From Gnetum montanum (taxonomy: Eukaryota; Streptophyta; Gnetopsida; Gnetales; Gnetaceae), in NCBI GenBank assembly GCA_015680685.1, contig MNCI01018369.1:70456-134455 (forward strand): DNA of 64,000 bases, in the 5' to 3' direction. The notes under the pieces were generated by a model. That model made no database searches, was not told the DNA's origin, and saw only the letters and a program-made list of their open reading frames with translations. This document shows positions 58,721 through 64,000 of the stretch, in pieces. The first letter of the stretch is position 1, and each line of letters starts with the position of its first letter. Both the position numbers and the translations under genes were made by a program.

Positions 58721-60099
58721 ACATCAAGAGAGCTCTAAGACTCTAGAGCAAACTGAATCTAATTTTTCTATTTTCGGTCATTCTTCCTTCTTTTTTTCCT
58801 TACCTAAAGTTGATGATGTACATAGCCCAAAGCTATCATCATAACCTCACCAAGCTAAAGTTTCATTTACCAATATCTCTTCCCTTTTCTTGGATTTTCT
58901 TGAACAATTCAGATCCTCCAAGTTGAGAAAGAGGATCTAAGCTATGAATTGCATTTTAGTACATAGTTTTTCTTTAGCATGTAAGTGGACCAACAATCTT
59001 GACACAAGGATCTATTGGAGGAAGTTTATTAATTAGAAGTATAGGCAAGAAGGCTTGTTCAAGCAACAATTCATCTTGCAGATGAAATTTAAAGTGGTAT
59101 TTAGAGTTAAGTGTTTCTTTCTTAACTAATCCTTTGCTTTGTTATTAGTATGAAAGTTTTCAATTTTAAGGTTAGTTTGTAAAAAGTGTTATTGACTGCA
59201 ACAAAAATTAATGAGAATTTATTTTTATTATTTATATTTAGTTAATTATATTGTTTCTCTATTGCCCATTGTTTTATTTTAAAAAATAAAATTTTTTATT
59301 AATTCACTATGATTTATAATGTGTTTTCAATATGTTCATTTTTTGCTTAGTACTATCATAATATGAATTTATTTATGTTGCATCTCAGTTTACTTTCAGT
59401 TTGATCATGTTTTAGAAATGTTATTTTTACATATTAATCATCACAAAGCTATAATTATTAAGTTTATTAATATTTTGATCATCACTTAAATTTGTCTTCT
59501 TTTATTAGTCGTTCAAAAACTAATGATATTAAATCATAACTCCCATAAATTAATTAATCATCATGAAGATTATGTTTAAATTAATCTTATGGTTAAAATT
59601 TAAATTCCACATTGCCCTCACTAACTCATACTATTCCTAGGTTTTCATACCTATATGCGAGATACCCTAGATGATAGTCTACTAAAACATGATTTCAAAG
59701 AGAGTTGCTAGAAGAAAGGTTCCTTTTTTGCTTTTTTTTTTCTATTCTTATTTGAAAGTCCTTACCTTAGTTTTAACTTTGGTAAGATGGTTTGTTTTGA
59801 ATTTTGTCATTTTTCTTAGAGTCTAAATTAAATATTCTTTCTTTTACATCTATTTTGATTGTAATTTCATTTTAATTTTCAAAATATAAGGTATTTTTTC
59901 CATTTTCTTTTATTTTATATAAATTATATCTTTAAATTTTATTGGTATTTACATTTTATGACCTATTCATTTTATGAGTGAAGAGAGTTCTTATACTTTA
60001 TTTCTTAGGAGATCTCTTATCCCTAATTCAAATTAACCTACTACCCATCATTTTACTCAATAAAGAACATTAGCTTCATACTTTCCAACCTTTATCCCT

Positions 60100-60720
60100 A
60101 GAAGTGCTTCAAACTAAGATGATAGGCAATCCACCCCTAGCTCCTCTAGTTAGTAATCCCTTTAACTTTGTGAACTATCATGCCATCCTTAAATTCCTAA
60201 AAAAAATTAATTTGTTCTTTGATCCTACATCTCCTACTAGTAATGCACACAAACATGTGAAATGCTTTCAAATCCTACTAGGTATCTATAATATCACTGA
60301 CAACGATATGCATATAGAGTTTTTGTAACTATATTTAGAAGTAAAACCACACAATGGTTTCTTATGCTCCCTAATGCTTTTATTAATTTATGGCTAGACT
60401 TTAAGAATAAGTTCTTACTCTAATTTAACAAATTTACTAGTCTCATCTTAGCCTCAAGTAACTTAATGAGTTTAAAAAAACTACTTAGGGAAAATATTTG
60501 TGACTATAATCTAAGATTTCTTCCTCAACTAGCTTATGTGCCAAATGAGATGTGTCCTCACCCTAATGGCATTTTTAAATTTTACCTCTCCACCATTGAT
60601 CTATTCTTTGCCTATGCCATTAAATCTAACCATAATATCATAAAATTATAGAAAGCAATGGCTAAAGCTATTGAACTAAAATGAGTTACCTTAATGAATA
60701 GACTTCAAACTCAATTTGGG
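60100..60720 (+). pseudogene. Element X: gag fragment of another gypsy lineage
   Basis: A plus-strand gag core. First part (60104-60328): PPLAPLVSNPFNFVNYHAIL, then FDPTSPTSNAHKHVKCF. After one frameshift: TTQWFLMLPNAFINLWLDFK (60346-60405) and MSLKKLLRENICDYNLRFLP (60466-60525), followed by VPNEM. The pattern W-x3-LP with a later SL-x-DY-x2-RF is the typical retrotransposon Gag domain. It differs from the gags of L, H1, E1 and E2 and may go with a Tat-like element. It stops about where element R begins (60724). Confidence 0.65.
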
Positions 60721-60723
60721 ATG

Positions 60724-61548
60724 TGATGAGTGGTGAGGTACCCCTATTCCCAACCATACGACACTAAGGTGTTTACGCATGATATAGTCGAATTCCATGG
60801 ACCTATAGTTTTCTAGTACACTAGTTCTTCTAGGAAGTGAAATGGGCGGTGAGAACATTCGTTGTCTTTCCAGCTACACTTGTGAAGCTCAAGGGTATGG
60901 TTTAATTGTAATTGAGGTACATGATTTTTTATCTTTTATGTTTTATAAATTTAATCTCCTATAACAAAAATAAAAGGTAAAGTACTTGGAGATCTAATTC
61001 ATCTACTGCCTAGCTAGCCTAACATAAGTAACCACCCCACTTTCCTAGACACATCCTGAACACATATAGTGCTATTGGGCTACCAAACATTAAGCGTTGC
61101 TAGGTTACCAAGTACTATATGTATGCTCGAAGTGGTTATGCTTATGTTCATTAACAACTAAAAATTAATTACTTGATTGAAATGCAGTAAAGTAAAGTAC
61201 ATTACAAAAAACATTAATCTATTCTCAATGCTTCAAGGATTGTCAAAAAAGTTTATTTTTATTCCTGCCACACTGCTACACTCAGGTACTTCAGTGTTCG
61301 AACAGAGAACCATACACACTTAGACTCCTTCTACAGGCACTCAAAAAATATTCCAACTTTGGAGAAAATAAACTGCAAGAGCTTCACTATTTTAACTAGA
61401 AACTGCAAAAACTAATGCCAAATTAGAACCCCAGGAATTATATTTATAAGCTAGTGTATACTCCTTAACGTCGGATACTCGACATCGCATTTGGGCTCTA
61501 ACATCAAATACCCAACATTAAAGAAGACAAAAATAATGTGATTCATCA
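60724..61548 (-). repeat. 3' LTR of element R
   Basis: An 825-bp LTR with TGATGA...TCATCA ends, homologous to the LTRs of L and E1. A TATAAATA box lies at 61441-61448 (minus). U3 contains repeated GGATACTCGACATC-like units (61465-61530), a different version of the U3 repeat from those of the other elements. Confidence 0.86.
61441..61448 (-). promoter_or_regulatory. TATA box of the R LTR
   Basis: TATAAATA on the minus strand, about 100 bases inside the LTR, as in L. Confidence 0.58.
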
Positions 61549-63480
61549 TACCTCGACAATTGAATGAAAACTTGTCCTCAAGTGAAGAAGGGGAGGAACA
61601 AGTTCTTTACAGCATATTAGGTAGGTATGGGATTATTGACTGACATATAAATTGACTCAGATGGAATAGAAAAACTCTAAGTGCCCAAGTGTATAGAGAT
61701 ACAACCTTTATAAAATTGGGTGTTCATGATAAGAAAAGGGAACACCTTGGATAGCACTAACATCCAACACTTCTTAGTAGCAAAAGAATGAGAGAGAGAA
61801 GATCCAATGATCATGAACGATCCTCATTGTGTGGTACTACCACATCATCCTTGGTGAATATAGTCCCACTTCTAGCCCATGCTTCCCACTGTAATCACAA
61901 TAGAATCATCAATTAGTATGCAATGAGTAACACAATAATTAAATGCCTTGTCTCATCGGTGGTTACACTCAGCTAGGGTATGATTATGATAGATTGATTC
62001 CTTGAGTAGTGTTAGTAGGAAGGCTAACAAATAGGGTAAAATAGATAAGTGCTCCATTGAATTTGAAAGAGTTTGACACAAAAAAATATTTGAAGAGGGT
62101 GTAAGAATTCACAACAATAAAAAGGAAAGTTCACTAAAAAATGTTATGAAGATGTGCACAATTGGATTTCATTGATGGGGTAAACAAAAAGAATGTGATT
62201 GTAAGAGTGTCTAAGGGTAAAGAACTTAATTAACCCAACCAAAAGATATGTAAGTGGGTCCTCCCCAAAGCAAGCACAGACCTTTTATGCCCTTGCATAA
62301 CTTCAAACCAAAGATTCTATGGGCTCCATGGATGATTAATTATAGAAGGTTAAGTACAAAAACCTGGAATAACTAACTAAGAATTTCAACACATCAAACC
62401 AAGACATCAAACAAGAACATGAAACTAACAATGAGGTGAGACATGGAAAGCATAGATAAATGAGAGAGAGTGTGGAATGAAGTTCCTAATTAGGGTCACA
62501 TGAATCCCCTTATAAATTTTGTGGTTAAATGACTTGATAGGATCCATCCTTAGTCCAGACCAAAACCAACCATGTTTAGTGACTTTGCATCATAATTCTA
62601 AGACTAGTCCATCCCCTAAAACACAAGAGTGCTCTCATAGAACCACCTTTGTTCCTCATTAGAGAAGAAAATAGAAGTAGGAAGTGAGGAAGGGCCTTAG
62701 TTAGAGGGGACTAATCCCATAACTAGTGCTTGTAGCCCATTTATTTTGTCTAAGGGATGTGCTTTGAATTCTCATCATTTTTTTTGATGAGAACCACACC
62801 ATGCAAAGACTTATTTAACTTCCTTTTATTGGTCAACATGGAATGGTAAGAAATCCATGAAAACACACATTCACCCAGGCAAACAGAAAGGTACAAAGAA
62901 TAAAAAATCCCCTTGAAGCCACACCTTGTTCAAACCTTTGAATCCTTTCCAATTCTAGAAACTATCAAAGTCACAAATTTGTTAAAGTTTTATTAATGAA
63001 AAAGGGATTGGATGTTTCGAGAACAAGGAAAGCCATAGAGTTTGTGGTTAGGTGGATGTTGTGGACTCACTACTTGTTGCATGAAAAAAAAACCATGTCC
63101 TAATCATCCATTATGAAATTCAAAGCCAGAAACCAAACACCAACAATCAAATAACAAAAATAGTACATACCACCATCAATCAACGCATTACTACTATACT
63201 TGGCACTTATTAACAAAAAGTTAGAAAATCATACCAAAATAAAATAAAATATAAAAGAAGGTGTAAAATATCTAAGAAATAGAAAAAGTACTAATGATGG
63301 TGTAAAACAAAAATTAGAAAATATTAATAACATAAAAACAAGAGAATGTAAAATAATGAATGTGTAAAACAAAAATTTGTAAAACAAAAAATTGAAAAAC
63401 TAAGGAGCTACTTATATGGTTAACATGGATGGCAATCTCCCCCACAACTAAGTTAAAATGAGGAGACCCAAAATATGGAG
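61549..63480 (-). other. Non-coding 3' spacer of element R
   Basis: About 1.9 kb without a gene. The sequence next to the LTR is a degraded polypurine tract (CAATTGTCGAGGTA on the minus strand). Conserved blocks lie at 62250-62330 and 62691-62830. It aligns with the L spacer over nearly its whole length, and ORF3 is absent. The ORF 63314-63505 is the translated tail after integrase. Confidence 0.7.
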
Positions 63481-64000
63481 CATGGTTGTCCATCCAATGA
63501 GGCATTTTTTATATTTGCTAGCTTATGCTCATGGAAAGGTTTGATTTGCTGGATGTTAACTAGTTATTTCTTGTTTGGGCTCTTAGATTGGTAGATCATC
63601 ATGGTTGTAGAAGGAAAATTTTTATAAATGATGTAAGGTCCTTTCCACAATGTTTGAAACTTACTTTGTTAAGGTACGTGTGTGGGTTTCTAGTAGAGAA
63701 CCTTATCTCCCAATTGAAATCTAACTTTTCTAATTTTAAGGTCATGATGCTTTTTGTTGTAGGCCTTGTGAAACTCGTTAGATGATAGGGCTACAAATCG
63801 ATTTTTGTCTAGCAAGTTGAGATTCATTAGTCTTCCTTTTTGTGCTATACTCAAGTCAAGGTCGAGGTCACATGCTGTTGAAAGTGTACGGAGCATGGAT
63901 TGAATAGGAAGTATTGATAATTTTCCACACACAAGCTCATAGGGAGAGTAGCCTATAGGAAGTTTCCATGTTGAACAGTAGGCCCAAAGGGAATCATTGA
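63481..64000 (-). pseudogene. Integrase C-terminal part of element R (partial)
   Basis: An open 80-codon stretch at 63690-63932 beginning CGKLSILPIQ and ending RFQLGDKVLY, homologous to the same part of E2 (40747-40989). Upstream (towards 64000) is STWKLPIGYSPYELV. After GDKVLY come stops. The uninterrupted join sequence GGTCCTTTCCACAATGTTTG at 63638-63657 is the site that E1 and E2 hit in H1. The catalytic core lies beyond the window. Confidence 0.85.

Larger units (their letters stand above)
54114..60099. other. Unassigned region right of H1
   Basis: About 6 kb with no gene I can name. 54180-55330 (plus) holds two open stretches described separately. 55330-58100 is AT-rich with no conserved motif seen. 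57659-57688 is a perfect short hairpin, 58106-58120 a CA repeat and 58641-58720 a short degenerate repeat. 58850-60099 is very AT-rich. The region may include the 5' part of the gag-bearing relic X, but no LTR or primer site was found. Confidence 0.45.
60724..64000 (-). mobile_element. Element R: 3' end of a gypsy element, cut by the window edge
   Basis: A minus-strand element with its 3' LTR at 60724-61548, a spacer, and the integrase end; the remainder lies beyond 64000. It resembles element L in layout: there is no ORF3 between spacer and LTR. GGATG precedes the LTR (60719-60723) and could be a target duplication, but the other copy is outside the window. It inserted into or next to the gag of relic X. 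Confidence 0.85.

Noticed and set aside
1-64000. tRNA, rRNA, snRNA genes or CRISPR arrays
   Set aside because: No cloverleaf with the conserved GGTTCGA-type arm, no rRNA signature and no regular spacer-repeat array were seen; the short tRNA-like strings are the retrotransposon primer sites.

Overview
This window is repeat-rich nuclear DNA from a land plant. It is AT-rich and CpG-poor and contains no intact host gene, rRNA gene, tRNA gene or CRISPR array. Nearly all of it that I can assign is decayed Ty3/gypsy LTR retrotransposons. The plant assignment rests on the Athila/Tat-type polyprotein motifs and on primer-binding sites that match the 3' end of plant tRNA-Asp. A large, repeat-laden genome such as a gymnosperm or large-genome angiosperm fits, but the species cannot be read from the sequence.

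Layout: 1-1409 is unassigned AT-rich DNA. 1410-13165 is a minus-strand tandem array: element L (3216-13165, LTR-gag-PR-RT-RH-INT-spacer-LTR), whose left LTR also serves as the upstream LTR of a second, truncated gag copy (1410-3215). 13171-16200 is the minus-strand pol relic of a different Tat-like lineage (element D). 16201-19451 is unassigned and holds a degenerate minisatellite and a hairpin. 19452-54113 is an older minus-strand element, H1 (about 13 kb of its own sequence), split by two plus-strand elements: E1 (25561-34440) and E2 (34452-47196). E1 and E2 both landed in the integrase end of H1, at target sites one base pair apart, and each is still flanked by a near-identical 5-bp target duplication. 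54114-60099 is mostly unassigned. 60100-60720 is a plus-strand gag relic of another lineage (X). From 60724 to the right edge is the 3' end of one more minus-strand element (R), which runs out of the window.

L, H1, E1, E2 and R belong to one related family group. They share TGATGA...TCATCA LTR ends (some decayed), a TATAAATA-type promoter box, a tRNA-Asp primer site where the 5' end is present, and a conserved non-coding spacer after integrase. They differ in modules. H1 and E2 have gag-pol plus a third ORF (ORF3: a globular N-terminal part, a long helical part and a conserved C-terminal motif). E1 keeps gag and ORF3 but has lost all of pol. L and R lack ORF3. None encodes an intact protein today, because in-frame stops and frameshifts are everywhere. 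Where the ancestral base is known (primer sites), the changes are C-to-T or G-to-A at CpG, as expected for methylated, silenced transposons.
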